A DNA stretch of 64,000 nt from Metaphire vulgaris (Eukaryota > Annelida > Clitellata > Crassiclitellata > Megascolecidae), in contig CM030836.1 of the NCBI GenBank assembly GCA_018105865.1, positions 1,798,001-1,862,000 on the forward strand, read 5' to 3'. How positions within the stretch are numbered: the stretch's first letter is position 1; every line of letters starts with the position of its first letter. This document shows, in pieces, positions 10,686 to 22,136 of this stretch. Both the position numbers and the translations under genes were made by a program. The notes below the pieces were generated by a model that searched no databases, was not told the DNA's origin, and saw only the letters and a program-made list of their open reading frames with translations.

Positions 10686-11530
10686 CATTATTATTATTAT
10701 TATCCAGGACAATTTATATAGCGCTGTACGCATGGTTTAAAATCCAAAATCAAAAGCGCTTTGACACCGCTGACATGTCAATGAAGTTCAGAAGGTGGCG
10801 ATGTTAAAATCCACTGTGGTGATGGAAAAACTTTGCTGCCGTGAAGAAGTCCGGCGCAAAGTCCTTTAGAAGCGGTCCTTCAAGGAAAACTGTAGCCCCA
10901 TTGACATGCCAACGAGCGGAAGATGATGTTGAAAGTCCGCGAGTTGGTAGTAGGAGTTTCACCGTGCGGGTATAACCACCGGAAAAGTTCCTGGAGAAGC
11001 GGTCTTCCGCAAGAAGATAGTTCCGTCATCGAAATCAGCAAATCCGACGAAGATGGAAAATCCAGCATAGTCCGGAATGACAGCCAACCGCAGACCCGCC
11101 GAATTTTCACGCGGCAGCCGATGCGGCTGACTTTGGCGCACACCCGACGGACGGCGACTGACTTGAACTTCCAGGACGACGTGGAAAGGTAGAGGACAGC
11201 ACGAAACACGTCGGAACCGAAGAGCGGAACGCAGTCCTCGCGAAGATGAATGCTCGAGCGAAGCCTGGAACGACCGTCGATCATCGCATGGCGCTATAAC
11301 AATAGCCAACATGGCGACGTCCTGCACAGGCGGTGAAGACCGACTCGAGGCTTCCGAAACGACGCGAAACAAAAGAGGACGGCTGAAACTCCTCAGAAAA
11401 CCGACGGACTCGAAGAAATCCTCATCTCCGGCGCAAGATTCACGCACGGAGCGTCAGAAATTGCGTCGAACGACGACGAAACGTGGCATGCACAAAACGC
11501 ATGCAAGGCAGCCATAGATAGGCGCCATAG
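10686..11530 (-). mobile_element. Minus-strand LINE 3' tail joined to a GC-rich non-coding block
   Basis: On the minus strand this ends ...CAGCGCTATATAAATTGTCC followed by (ATA)n, the same terminal hairpin and microsatellite as the LINE at 61958-62675. The roughly 750 bases before it are much more GC-rich than their surroundings. They contain no recognisable reverse-transcriptase peptide, so this may be a non-autonomous derivative (5' and 3' UTR only) or a SINE using the LINE tail. Confidence 0.5.
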
Positions 11531-11610
11531 AATACTCAATGTTCATGTTCATCCATGTTCATCATCATTATTATTATCAACAAAATTGTCGTAAGCCAGA
11601 AAAATATTAC

Positions 11611-11718
11611 CTTTTAACTTGCGGGATTTTCTCTTGCGAACGATGTATGTCAGTGTTCCAATCATTAGCAAAATCAATGCAAACGCCAGAGCAGCGACAG
11701 TGTACACCAGCGTTGCAT
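11611..11718 (-). CDS. Transmembrane exon of the multi-Ig receptor
   Basis: A 108-nt phase 1-1 exon. The acceptor CTATTAAG precedes ATGCAACG, and the donor is AAAAG/GTAATA. It encodes ATLVYTVAALAFALILLMIG followed by TLTYIV and the basic stop-transfer stretch RKRKSRKLK. This is a textbook single-pass helix with positive residues on the cytoplasmic side. The frame continues into the 6847-7493 tail exon as ...KLK-E-KSLANDEE. It was found by scanning the minus strand because it is too short to stand out as an open frame. Confidence 0.8.
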
Positions 11719-12180
11719 CTTAATAGAAATGCACAAACAAGAATTTCTTTACTCATAAAATCTTACTGCAACCTAAACATGAAATTTCTGTGAAGTAGAA
11801 AGGGAAAGGGACAATATAAAAATAGAGACTAAATATGTGGCATAATGTCCTCACAATGGACGAATGTTGAATTTTTTTCTCGAGAGTTCGTGTGGAAACT
11901 GGATACAAGTGACCTCGTTGGTTGCACATGAAATCGCGCCTGAGAACGAGTTCAATCACATAATGAATGGCGATGGGAAAGTACAGATGGCAGGGTAGGG
12001 AGTCGCTTGACAAGGGTTGCATATTGGTAAGAGTGAGAGCAGCAGTATCAGGTGGGATTGTTGATGTCAGTCGGTGGGCACAGGGCATGGTTGTTACTAT
12101 ATGACTAGTTAGTTAGTTAGTTAGTTAATATGCCAACTTATATAGCGCTATAGTAACAGCAGGCCAAGATCAAGAGAACA
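11719..12180. other. Intron sequence with a small LINE tail
   Basis: Around 12105-12160 there is (TTAG)n followed by CAACTTATATAGCGCTATAG, which in minus orientation is another LINE-type 3' end with hairpin and microsatellite. Nothing else is recognised. Confidence 0.45.
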
Positions 12181-12190
12181 CTAGTTGGTG

Positions 12191-12566
12191 GCTTGGTGAC
12201 ATTTAATCACGCGACAGTTAATCACCTGACACAGTTATTCATTTCGACTGTGTTTACAGGACCAATCAGTACAATTTCCAGCCAGCCAATCACTGATCCC
12301 TCGATGTCCGGCAGCCTCAGTGGTCGGCCAAGTTATTTCATTGGATTTTTTTGACAACCTTAACCCATACCCTAAACCTAACGCTTAGCCTAATTCTAAC
12401 CCTAATCTAGCCTCACTCTCACCATAATCTTAACCCTAGCCCTAACTCTAATCCTAACCATAATCCTTACTCTTACCCTAACCATAACCCTAACTCTAAC
12501 ACTAACCCAAAATTAATATTAGTTTAAACTTTTATTTGTTCAAACATAAGTGATTAATTGTCGCGT
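12191..12566. mobile_element. TIR element carrying a degenerate telomere-like array
   Basis: Left end CATTTAATCACGCGACAGTT and right end AATTGTCGCGTGATTAAATG are inverted repeats of about 26 bp. Inside, at 12360-12510, is a degenerate CCCTAA-type array (TAACCCTAA, TAACCATAA, TAACTCTAA). It appears inserted in a LINE 3' end: GGTGA on the left and CGTTCTATGACTCG on the right align with GGCGAGCGTTCAATGACTCG at 56960. Confidence 0.75.
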
Positions 12567-12775
12567 GATTAAATGCGTTCTATGACTCGCGGTAACCCAC
12601 GTCTGTAGAACGCGCTCTCTGATGCGCTGGTTGGGATTACCTCACCTGAAACGTTTGCTAAAGAGCTAAAAACGTATTTGTTCACCATATCGTATAGTTG
12701 ACTGTTGACTGTACAGCGCTTTTGGTTTTGGCCGATGGCCATGTTACGGCGCTTCACAAATCGTCGAATACTAAT
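12567..12775 (+). mobile_element. LINE 3' end fragment
   Basis: The frame reads MTRGNPRL-stop-NALSDALVGI ... ETFAKELKTYLF, matching the ORF2 C-terminus of the 42-45 kb LINE (RRGNPLLWNSLPD ... ETFRTNLKTHLF). A hairpin ACAGCGCTTTTGG ... GTTACGGCGCTTCA follows. Confidence 0.75.
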
Positions 12776-12778
12776 AAC

Positions 12779-14184
12779 ACAGGTTTACAAAAAAAATGTT
12801 TTTTAAAATTGTCTAAGTTTTTAAAACTGATTTATTACAATTAGGTACTGCTAAAACTGAAAATGACATTGGTTTCTTTGAATCAGGTCAGGTTTTTTTG
12901 CTAAAGTGTTTTTAAAAAATCTAGTCTTATAACTAAATTGACTGCATTTTGTAACATTAGAGGGGAGCCAACAAATTTTGTTGTCAGTTCTCTCAGAAGT
13001 TATACTTCCTTTTGGATATATTTAGGGTGCTGATTCCAAATATGGCATCAGATTTTTTCTATCAGCTCTACTTTGTGAGATTCGGCCATATATTCTAGAC
13101 CGGTCATGCATGATAATTGCCTATATCACATGGCAACAAAAGAAATTGTGTTGCCCTGTTGCCTTAGAAGTAAGACCTGTTTCTTAGTATAGTTATGGGT
13201 CCTGATTCCAAATATGGCATCTGATTGTTTTTATCAGCTCTACTTTTTGAGATACGGTCATATAACCGTAGACTGCAAGTGCATGATAGTTGCCTATATC
13301 ACATGGCAACAAAAGAAATTTGTGTTGCCCTGTTGCCTTAGAAGTAAGACCTGTTTTTAGTATATTTATGGGTCCTGATTCCAAATATGGCATCAGATTT
13401 CCTCTATTAGCTCTAGTTTTTTTAAGGTATGGCTATATATCCTATATTGGAAGTGCATGATGATTACATATATTTGCTCTATGTAGCTTTTGATTGCTCT
13501 CACCTAAAGGTCTTTGTTATTAACATTAAAGGTTTTATATTTCCAGAAGAAATCAATTGAAATATGTGCAGTATCATAAATTATAGTATTTAATTAAATA
13601 AACATGATTCATGACAACTGTTTGAGGTAATTGTGGACGCAGGAGCAGCAACATACATCCAGGACACATTTAGAAATACAATTGCATGTTAAATGCTTGA
13701 AGTGTCATTTTTTCTGATTTCTAGTGTGACAAAATGAATGACAACTAATTCACTCATTAATATAGTTGTATCTAAATATGTAATAGTTGTTGCTTTGAAG
13801 ATTTTTGCTGTTCAATTATAGAATTTGAATAGATTAAGGATTCTGCAGTTAACGCACTTTAGTAGAACCAAAATACAAGGACGACTAAGCCGTATCTCAA
13901 AAACTAGAGCTGATGGGGCAAAACGGTTAACATTTTTGGAATCAGGACACCAAAATTAATCAAGAACAGGTCCTACTTTGCAGGCAACAAACTGTGTGTT
14001 GACCATTTCATTATAATGAAATCTGCATGGCGTTAATAGAAAACACATGTATATATGAAAAATCATAAAGTAGCGATATATCAAAAAGTTGACCTGATTG
14101 AGCAAAACCAATGTTATATTTGGATTTAGGACATTGAAATTGTCCTTAATCTGTTAAGAAAACTTAGACAATAAATTTGATGTA
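12779..14184. mobile_element. Long imperfect inverted-repeat element
   Basis: The left end (GGTTTACAAAAAAAATG ... ATTGTCTAAGTTTT) is mirrored by the right end (AAAACTTAGACAATAAATTT ... GTAAACC). Motifs such as TGATTCCAAATATGGCATC and CTCTAGTTTTTGAGATACGG occur forward in the left half and inverted near 13890-13960. Internal tandem repeats occupy 13025-13430. No transposase frame is visible. Confidence 0.55.
13025..13430. repeat. Tandem repeat of about 172-173 bp, about 2.4 copies
   Basis: TGATTCCAAATATGGCATC recurs at 13031, 13203 and 13376. Between these, CATGATAATTGCCTATATC, ACATGGCAACAAAAGAAATT and TTGCCTTAGAAGTAAGACCT repeat in the same order. Confidence 0.9.
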
Positions 14185-14201
14185 AACCAGTGTAATAACT
14201 A

Positions 14202-15932
14202 GGTGTTTACCCGTCAAAAATGACGGGGGAGATTGGCTGTTTTACCACCCGATTTTGTGCAAATGCAAGAGGATTTTGAGCAATTAATTTCCCTAACTCG
14301 CCGTCTTTTCCTTCAACCGAGTTAACGCCCATTCGCATGAATTTTCTGAAACTTTATAGTCAACGTAAGTGTAATGATTTGGCAGTGTCGAACGACATGC
14401 AGTGCTTGATTCTCTTGTTTGCTGTGCTGCTGTTGCACTGTTGCACGCCGAGCAACAGCCTGCTTTTCATTCTCACTTGATTGTTGGAAAGCTCGTGAAC
14501 GCTAGACTTTTTTTTGTTTTGCACGGACGGTTAGAAAGAGGAATAAAAAGGCTAAACAATGGTGCAAACCTCATCTTCTTAGCTCTTATATAGCCTGAGA
14601 TATAGCAAATTCAAAAAAGTAGGAAACTAAAATTAAAATATTTAATGGAACAGAAATCGATTTAGGAATTCAGTCATGATCCAGCAATAGCATCACTAGG
14701 AATGGACATAATGCCTTCGCTGGATCATGTAATTTTGATCAGAATTCTCAGAATTCAAAACTTTCGCGAAATTCACCGATAATAATTATGTTCAAACATT
14801 GGGGTCATCGGGTTAGAATTGATAGATCTTTACCAAATGTCAATCGATTTTCAAACTTTTTGGTTTATTTCGTTCCTCTGACATCCCTTTATAACTTTTC
14901 CGCTGACCAAAGTGGGGTTACCGCTGAAAATATTTTGCTAGGGGGCTATAAAAATATTTTGGAGGAGAGGGTGATATTTTAGGCCGTAAAGTAAACTCTA
15001 CCCCCACATTTTTCGGTTTTGCACAGACGGTTAGAAAGAGGAATAAACAATCTAAACAATGGTGCAAACGTCATCTTTTTAGCTCCTATATAGCCTGAGA
15101 TATAGCAAATTTAAAATTTTACAGCAATCATTTCTGAAGAAAGCTTTTCCAAAAATTAAATCCCCAGTACGGTGACGGCGTCTGACCGTCCATGCAAAAC
15201 AAAAAAAATTGGGGGTAGAGTCCACTTTACGGCCTAAAATATCACCCTCTCCCCCCAAAATTTGTTAAAGCCCCTAGCAAAAAATTTTCAGGGTTAACTC
15301 CACTTCGGTCAACGGCAAAGTTGTAAAGGGATGCCAGAGGAACAAAATAAACCAAAAAGTTTGAAAATCGGTTGACATTTGGCAAAGATCTATCAATTCC
15401 AACCCGATGACCCCAATGTTTGAACATTAGTATTATCGGTGAATTTCGCGAAAGTTTTGAATTCTGAGAAAGTTTCCTAATTTTTTCGAATTTGCTATAT
15501 CTCAGGCTATATAAGAGCTAAGAAGATGAGGTTTGCACCATTGTTTAGCCTTTTTATTCCTTTTTCTAACCGTCCGCGCAAAACAACAAAAGTCCAGCGT
15601 TCACGAGCTTTCCGACAATCAAGTGAGAATGAGGAGCAGGCTGTTGCTCGGCGTGAAAAAGCAGCACAGCAAACAAGAGAATCAAGCACTGCATGTCGTT
15701 CGACACTGCCAAATCATTACACTTACGTTGACTATCAAGCTTCAGAAAATTCACGCGAATGGGCGAATGGGCAACTCTGTTGAAGACCATAAAATAAAAG
15801 AGCATTTGAAAAATAAATTGAAGGAAAAGGCGACCAGTTAGGGAAATTAATTGCGCAAAATCCTATTGCATTTGCACAAAATCGGGTGGTAAAGCAGCCA
15901 ATCTCCCCCGTCATTTTTGACGGGTAAACACC
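14202..15932. mobile_element. Large foldback element with arms of about 750-800 bp
   Basis: Starts GGTGTTTACCCGTCAAAAAT and ends ATTTTTGACGGGTAAACACC. The left arm (14202 to about 15030) and right arm (about 15185-15932) are inverted copies with small indels. Shared blocks include the AACGACATGCAGTGCTTGAT stretch, TAGCCTGAGATATAGCAAAT, and TTCAAACATTGGGGTCATCG. The unpaired centre is only about 150 bp. Open frames in the arms show no known domain. A relic of the same end lies at 28297-28370. Confidence 0.85.
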
Positions 15933-16053
15933 TAGTAATAATAATAATAAATATCCGTACACCGTAGTTGGCTACTTTAGTTTAATTTCGTTTAATATTA
16001 TGGTGCTTAGTTATCTGATATTATTATCTGAGATAGTAAAGTGTTTTGCAAAC

Positions 16054-16488
16054 TTTCATTGTTAGGTGCTTCAATAGATGGCTGGTGGGAAGGGTGTGCA
16101 GTACTTTCGGTTCCTGTAGATTTCGTTTGGCCCAAGTTCTTTTCGCCAAAAACTGTGGAATTCCAAATGAAAATAAATTCTGGAACATTGGTTGACATAC
16201 CACTGGGATATTCATCCCGAGGATCAAAGTGAATCTTACAGGATACAAAGAATGCCTGCTGCGAAGCTGAAAACAGTGGAGTGGTGAGCGTTGAAATGAC
16301 GTGCGTTTTGTTAGAATAATCAACGGTATCTGTCACACTCTTGAATAAATTTCCTTCGTAAAATGACTTCCCTGTTGTATGATGTCTCCACTCCATCTTT
16401 GGAGTCCAATCTCCGGAGTAAACGACACTGCACTTAACTTGTATGCGACGACTTGAGAACTCTGTGACATTGCATTCGGGCTCCGATT
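16054..16488 (-). CDS. Third Ig-domain exon of the multi-Ig receptor
   Basis: The acceptor ATATATTTTAG precedes AATCGGAGCC, and the join to the previous exon (phase 1) gives VFE-SEPECNVTEFSSRRIQ. Ig features are the first cysteine in VKCSVVY, tryptophan in KMEWRHH and second cysteine in FFVSCKIHF. A membrane-proximal stalk rich in Thr/Ser/Pro follows. N-glycosylation sequons are NVT, NKT and NST. The 3' splice site choice is open: GAAA/GTTTGC (used here) or GAAA/GTACTG at 16105. Both are phase 1 and both keep the frame into the transmembrane exon; neither is a strong consensus. Confidence 0.7.
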
Positions 16489-17079
16489 CTAAAATATATA
16501 CATGTAAATCACAACAATTTATTCATTCAATAGGCGACATTCTTATAAATTATATTTTGATTAACTTCAAGTGAAGGAGATATAGCTACTAAACCAACTG
16601 TATTTGGAAAGACAATATTCGGTACAACAGCAGCCATGGTACATTCGAGTTCAATACATTAACTGCACAGTTCTGAATAAGAAAGCGATGTTGTTCTATG
16701 GATCTTCGGTTCGCTAAGACCACAAATAAAGAGTCATATGCTCCATGCAGTCTTAGATAAAGTGATAGCTTACAGTGTCATTTTCGTTAACTGTAATTAT
16801 GCTCCTATATATTATAGTCTATTAAAGCGTGTATTTTGTGTAATTCCAGTTTTTTGCTTTACTAAAACTTTTGATATATAGGCCTATCATGCTATTGTGG
16901 AATGTGGATTTGACAGAATTCACACCATCGTCTCAAATACAAGAGAAAAGTTAGAAATTCTTCAGAGTTCGCTGGAAAATTCTGTGAATGTAACCCAAGC
17001 AGACTAATTCTACAAAATAATCAACAGCAGGCTTCAGTTGAATTTGAAATAATAAGAATGGTAGTAAACTAATACTTAC
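16489..17079. other. Short intron between Ig exons 2 and 3
   Basis: Flanked by a GTAAGT donor on the 17080 side and an acceptor at 16490. No transposon recognised. Confidence 0.6.
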
Positions 17080-17409
17080 CGAAAACAATCAATTCTGCGT
17101 GATGTGGAACTATTTTAGAATTGATCTCAAATGTACAAGTGTATCTGCCAGCGTCTTCCATTTTCGTCTCGTTTAAGTAAAGTTCAGCGAATCCAGATTC
17201 ATCACCATAGACGCGATACTTTTCCGGTGAATTTTCTGCTCTTCGCCAAGCCATCCAATTGGTGAACAGCTTGTTATGAGTGGCGCCTGGTGTTTCTACC
17301 AATGGACGATAGAGCCATTCACGCACTGATGATCCATTGAAAGGCTGACAACTGAAGGCCATCCGCTGACCAAGATAAACCGCCTGATTTTGTGGAGTTT
17401 GCACCATTC
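17080..17409 (-). CDS. Second Ig-domain (V-type) exon of the multi-Ig receptor
   Basis: A 330-nt phase 1-1 exon with acceptor GTGTTGTAG and donor TTCG/GTAAGT. It reads MVQTPQNQAVYLGQRMAFSC ... EWLYRP ... SGFAELYLNETKMEDAGRYT and then CTF. This is an Ig fold with the paired cysteines (AFSC, YTC), the core tryptophan and the DAGRYTC signature of V-type domains. Upstream it joins the Ser/Thr linker exon (KEH-G-MVQTP). The sequons NGS and NET suggest glycosylation. Confidence 0.8.
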
Positions 17410-18947
17410 CTACAACACAATCAGCACCTCAAACAGCGCTCGGCCGAGCAATATGTAATAGGCGACGCTGGAGGTCAATGGATAAATCGATCAACTCAGG
17501 CTTAAGATGGATAAAGTGGTGAAATTTTTCGTTTGTGGCGCAGATATATGACACCTCATCATCATCTCGGCTCTCTGCCAGCTTATTGCGGCAATAGCAA
17601 TAGGAAATGTTTCCAATGTTTTCTTTCTATGAAATTTTGTCTTTCAGTTGAGTTCGATTTTGTCAATCCACTGTTTATTCGGTCTTCCTTTACTTCTCTT
17701 TCCCTGTATCTTTGTGTGTAGAACTTTGCATGGCCATCGGTTTGTATCCCATTCTGCTCACGTTTCCAAACCTTGTTAATCCTCTTCTTCTGATACTTTC
17801 TTACAGTGTCATCTCTTAGCACAATCCGTTGTCTGATATCTTAATTATCTCAATTTCTTATCTTGTGCAGCTTGCTCACCTTATTGTTTGTCTCAAACGG
17901 CACATGTTTGCCACCATTAGCCTTTCTTCATCAGCAGTTTTTATCGTCATGTCTCGGAGCCATATAGTTTTTCAGCAATTACCAAAACGATTCTAGTCAG
18001 TGGTGATACACGAGGTATAATAACCTTCTCGTTGTAAACTGATGAATTGTACATGATGCAAAAATTAAACTAAAGTTTCTTCGTCACATCCATCACGAAG
18101 TTCATTTTTGTTTAATGGATCACAGGTTGGCGCACAGGGTAAGCCAACCTCCTAAGATCTCAGTTGAAAAAATATTCACTATTAACATATTGTCGAAACA
18201 CTGTCTTAACGTAAATAGTAGGCCTATTAGGCCTACTGAACATTTGTGATTGAGAAAAGCTGTAAAGTAGCTACCAGGGCGAGATTTGTAGGGGGAATGA
18301 TGAATCTTTCCCCACTGCCCAACTACATCCCCTACTGCTACACCTCCACAGCTACATCCCCCTACATTTCCTCAACAACTACATCCTCCAAGCTCGACGT
18401 GTCCCTCCCCCCACTGCTCCCGGTCACAAATCGCACCTTGGTAGCTACCAATGTTCTTGAGGTTTGTCAATTATTTAATGAGACGTTAAGAAGATTAGAA
18501 TTACTTTTCGAATGAAAGCCACTGTGTTGGCCATAAGGGCCGGAAAAGCTTTTAAAATGCAACCGATGTTTTCAGTGAGGCCTTTTATGTCAAATTGAAA
18601 ATCTATATCTCATAATTGTTTCGGACCTCATAAGTTTGACATCAACGCTGTTGCCTGCCGTTGTGCTCATCTCTCTGCTTCGCCTTTTGCCTTCTCGACT
18701 AAATTGGCTCAAAGCGTAAAATCAATGCCAAGTCACGTGCACTTTGAAATGGTTTTAACTTGATTACCATCTGTAAAGTGACTTTCTGTTAGTCCTGGTA
18801 CAGGAGGAAACAGGATATTATTTTGGCGAAAAGGAAACTATATAGCTTCTATTAGAAACAACCATCTATGTCTATATCAGAGACTGTCGTGACTTCTATT
18901 AGTAACCATCAGCTTGTGCTCAATCATAAATATGGTGGCTCAACAAA
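17410..18947. other. Intron sequence, no gene seen
   Basis: Contains the phrase CTCTGCCAGCTTATTGCGGC near 17571, which recurs near 46048, so part is a dispersed repeat. Otherwise unrecognised. Confidence 0.4.
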
Positions 18948-19371
18948 GGGGCTGTCCATTAATTATGTCAACAATTTTTGGGCAATTTTTGACCCTTCCC
19001 TCTCCTGTCAACAACTGTCAACTTTCAGTGATCCCCCTATAATTATGTCAAAAACTTTTGATCCCCTCACTAAGACCAGTGACGGGTCGTCCTAAAAAGT
19101 TTAGAAGGCTATTATTTTTGCAGCGTTGAGAACTTTTCCCCTTCTTTTGTTCATCAAGCGTCATAATGTGGTGGTGATGATGACCTTTTTTTGCTTGTCA
19201 GACTTTTTTCCATTGTAATAAATAGTAATCCATGAAATTTCCTATGTTTATCATTTGTAAAAGAATGAAATTGTTGACGCCAACTTCTCTTGACCCCTCC
19301 CCCTGTCAACAACTGTCAAACTTTTTCAAACCCCTCCCTTTATTTTGTTTACGTAAGTAATGGACAGCTCC
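18948..19371. mobile_element. GGGGCTGTCC MITE, copy 1
   Basis: Starts GGGGCTGTCCATTAATTATG and ends with ACGTAAGTAATGGACAGCTC, an inverted pair. Three siblings start at 33242, 50134 and 53547. Internally it holds GATGATGACCTTTTTTTGCT followed by TGTCAG. No transposase is encoded. Confidence 0.85.
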
Positions 19372-19706
19372 AAACAGGGTAATCAAGTCCATCATGGTTC
19401 ATTGTCAAAATTTCACAAGCCACAAGTCAAATGCACGGAATTTGGTGTACTTCGGGATATTACATCTGAATGCATTCATGTCAGTTTGTATTCAAAATTT
19501 CAAAGTGAAGAGACACCATCTAGCGAAAACACACACTTGCTGTAGAACGCGTTCATCAAAATGATCAGTTACTATATTTGGTTTCTAAAATTAGTAACTT
19601 GTACGAAAGTGAGAAATGCATCTATCATGCATTATTTTACGCGGACTTTTGTGTATCTGTGACTTGTCTTTCTGGCTGCTGATTAATTCCAGAACAATTG
19701 TGATAA

Positions 19707-20190
19707 TTATGGTTCCATCCGGACAGAGCATAGCCAATCAATGCCTTGCTGCCTCTCCGTCGTACCTGTATTCTTCAGGTGCTCTGTCCAAAGACCGGTT
19801 CCATACTCCAGCGTCGCCACTCCTCTCTGTCTTGAGCTTTTATCTTCAGGGCTGAATATTTGTTTTTTCGTAGTGTCGAACATCCACTCCAGCATCGATG
19901 TCCTTGGTCGCCCTTTCTGTGCTTTCCCATTCATCTTTCCTTATAGTACTTCTCTTAGTAGGGTTGATTCTTCTATCAGAACATGACCTATCCACTTCTT
20001 TTGTCTTGTGCGAATAGTGTTAATTAGGCTTTTATTCTCTTCTACCCTCTCCAAGACTTCTTCGTTTGTTATTTTTGCCGTCCAGCTGATTTTTTCCATT
20101 CTCCGCCAAATCCACATTTCGTATGCCTCTAGTATCTTTATGTCTTCCTTTCTGAGTAAGCCTGTATACCTGTACAATATCCACTTTCTT
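19707..20190 (-). mobile_element. RTE-clade LINE fragment
   Basis: Minus-strand frames read YTGLLRKEDIKILEAYEMWI, WRRMEKISW, RTRQKKWIGHVL and, after a frameshift, QKGRPRTSMLEW. These match the C-terminal end of RTE/BovB-type reverse transcriptases (the CESW...RRIDAFE...WRR and GR..R.R..W patterns). Truncated at both ends. Confidence 0.7.
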
Positions 20191-20449
20191 TAACAGGCGT
20201 TCAATACCTGTTCTGAAATTCTGTCGCTAACCAAAACATTTCTCGACGAAAGTCCTTTTTTGGAAACGGTTATCTTTCAATATTTCGCTCGTCTTATTTA
20301 AAAGTTGAAAAAATATTCACTTAACAAAAGACAGACTGGGAATAAAACAGTAACTTCACTGGAACGCTATCAAGGCAGACAATAATAAGTAAGTAAGCAG
20401 GATTTTCAGACACTACATTAGAAACCTCTGCTCTACTAATTTTAGCAAA

Positions 20450-20515
20450 AAGTCCGGAAGTCTGGTGGGGGAATGCATCCCCACTCATCCCCCACGTGGA
20501 ACCGCCACTAATCGT
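20450..20515 (-). mobile_element. Single end of a CAGTGGCGGTTCC-family MITE
   Basis: In minus orientation AGTGGCGGTTCCACGTGGGG ... GATGCATTCCCCCACCAGAC matches the left end of the element at 31743. The other end is missing. Confidence 0.7.
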
Positions 20516-21477
20516 GACTGATGTTATCGCTGGTTCCCACCTTTGTCTATAGTCTATTGTTGTCATTGGTTAATTCTGTCGTAGAAGAATAGCCAGTTAA
20601 ATAGAAGCTGTGAAGTTGTTTTTTGTTACGGAATCAGTGCGCACCGTCAATGAATTATGGCTGGTATCACATAATTCTATTGCTGAGGCGATGTCCGGAT
20701 TATTCTGAGCCACCGAAGAGGACAGACAATGCCGCCTAGGAATGCTGTACTCTAGAGTACATTGTACCTAGAGTCCACCCTACCTCTGCTACACCGGCTT
20801 AAAGAGAGCGGGAGAGACGCTGAGAAGAAAAAAAACATCACCGTTTCTGATCACTGAAGATCGGATCGCCGTCTTAAGGAAAGCAAGAACATAATTGTTA
20901 ATAATTTGACATGTAACAGAGATCGAAGTGCTCGCCTAGAGAGGTCGGAACAAGGATAAAGATGGAAAGGGTTGGGGAAAACGGAATGAGGCTGGTGGCT
21001 GATCGTCTGCTTTGAATTCTTTGGATGGGATGTCATCCGAATTCCAAAATGGCATCTGTTTCAGGATTTGACCTTTTCTCACTGACTGATCGAACTGCAT
21101 CTCCTCGCCGTTTATAATCATTTAATCGTGACTCAATATTAAAAATTTTCTGGGACATTATTTTCAAAATCGAACCACTATTGCAGATGTTATGATGCTC
21201 GTGTGTATACTGTTCGGCCGTTGCATCTTTCCTGAAAGATTTGACCAGACTATGAGAAAGATGCTCACATTCTTTGCTGACCGAACAAACAAAAATGGAT
21301 CTATTAGCAAGCTCATTTCTAACTTGTTTTCTTTTCAAACTCATTAACTCGTTTGTCAGCGGAGAAGAGACAACGAGCACCGTACGTACATCCGGTTAGA
21401 CAAATAAGACACCAAATACTTGTCCTATAACAGAGGGTGTGTTCGAATTAATGATTAATTAGTAATATCCGAATGAC

Positions 21478-22071
21478 AGTTACAACAATTACAAGAGAAA
21501 CCAAATGTTGGGAATGATGAAAAGGACAATAGTGAGTCGAGACAAAGACAAAATCATAAAACTTTATAAGTCATTAGTAAGGACTCATCTAGATTACTGT
21601 GTTGAGGCATGGAATCCATTCTTGAAAAAAGACATAGAGCTCTTAGAAAAAGTGCAAAGACGAGCAACGAAGATGGTCAATGGGTGCCATAATTTAAGCT
21701 ACGAAAAAAGACTTCAATATTGTGAACTGACAACATTAGAAAGGAGAAGAGAGAGGGGATTTGATAGAAACATACAAAATAATGACTGGGAAAGTAGATG
21801 TGCCATATGATCGATTCTTTACATTGGCACACTATAGCAGCACAAGAGGCCACAAATGCAAATTGTTTAAGCAGAGGGTTGGTCCAAGAAAGAAAAAAAA
21901 TTTTGGTGCAAGGGTTGTGGACAAATGGAACAGTTTGGATGATGTGGGAGTGACAGTTGAAACAGTAAACGGATTCAAAGGCTATCTCGATAAACTAGGT
22001 TATTGAATGCAGATGGTTACATCAGTGGTTTTCACACAGGCTTACTTAGCCTCCTAAACCACTTAAAATCA

Positions 22072-22133
<62 letters not shown>
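21478..22133 (+). mobile_element. CR1-clade LINE 3' fragment with (TTA)n tail
   Basis: Reads MLGMMKRTIVSRDKDKIIKL, YKSLVRTHLDYCVEAWNPF, LEKVQRRATKMV, then with a +1 frameshift near 21765 DRFFTLAHYSSTRGHK and VVDKWNSLDDV. These are hallmark C-terminal motifs of CR1-type ORF2. The stop is followed by about 65 bases and a (TTA)n microsatellite. The sibling at 49826-50703 shares the 3' end (GTGGTTTTC...AAATCAC). Confidence 0.85.

Positions 22134-22136
<3 letters not shown>

Noticed and set aside
12360..12510. True chromosome end suggested by CCCTAA repeats
   Set aside because: The array is short, degenerate, internal, and enclosed by inverted repeats within a LINE; unrelated sequence continues on both sides.
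13025..13430. CRISPR-like array
   Set aside because: Units are about 173-bp contiguous tandem copies, not short repeats with unique spacers, in an animal genome.
14402..15841. Mirrored frames of about 60-100 codons in the two foldback arms
   Set aside because: They appear on both strands only because the arms are inverted copies; no domain is visible.
21033..21380. Minus-strand frame of about 115 codons inside the Ig-receptor intron
   Set aside because: No ATG start, no recognisable domain and no convincing splice sites; could be remnant coding DNA but cannot be supported.
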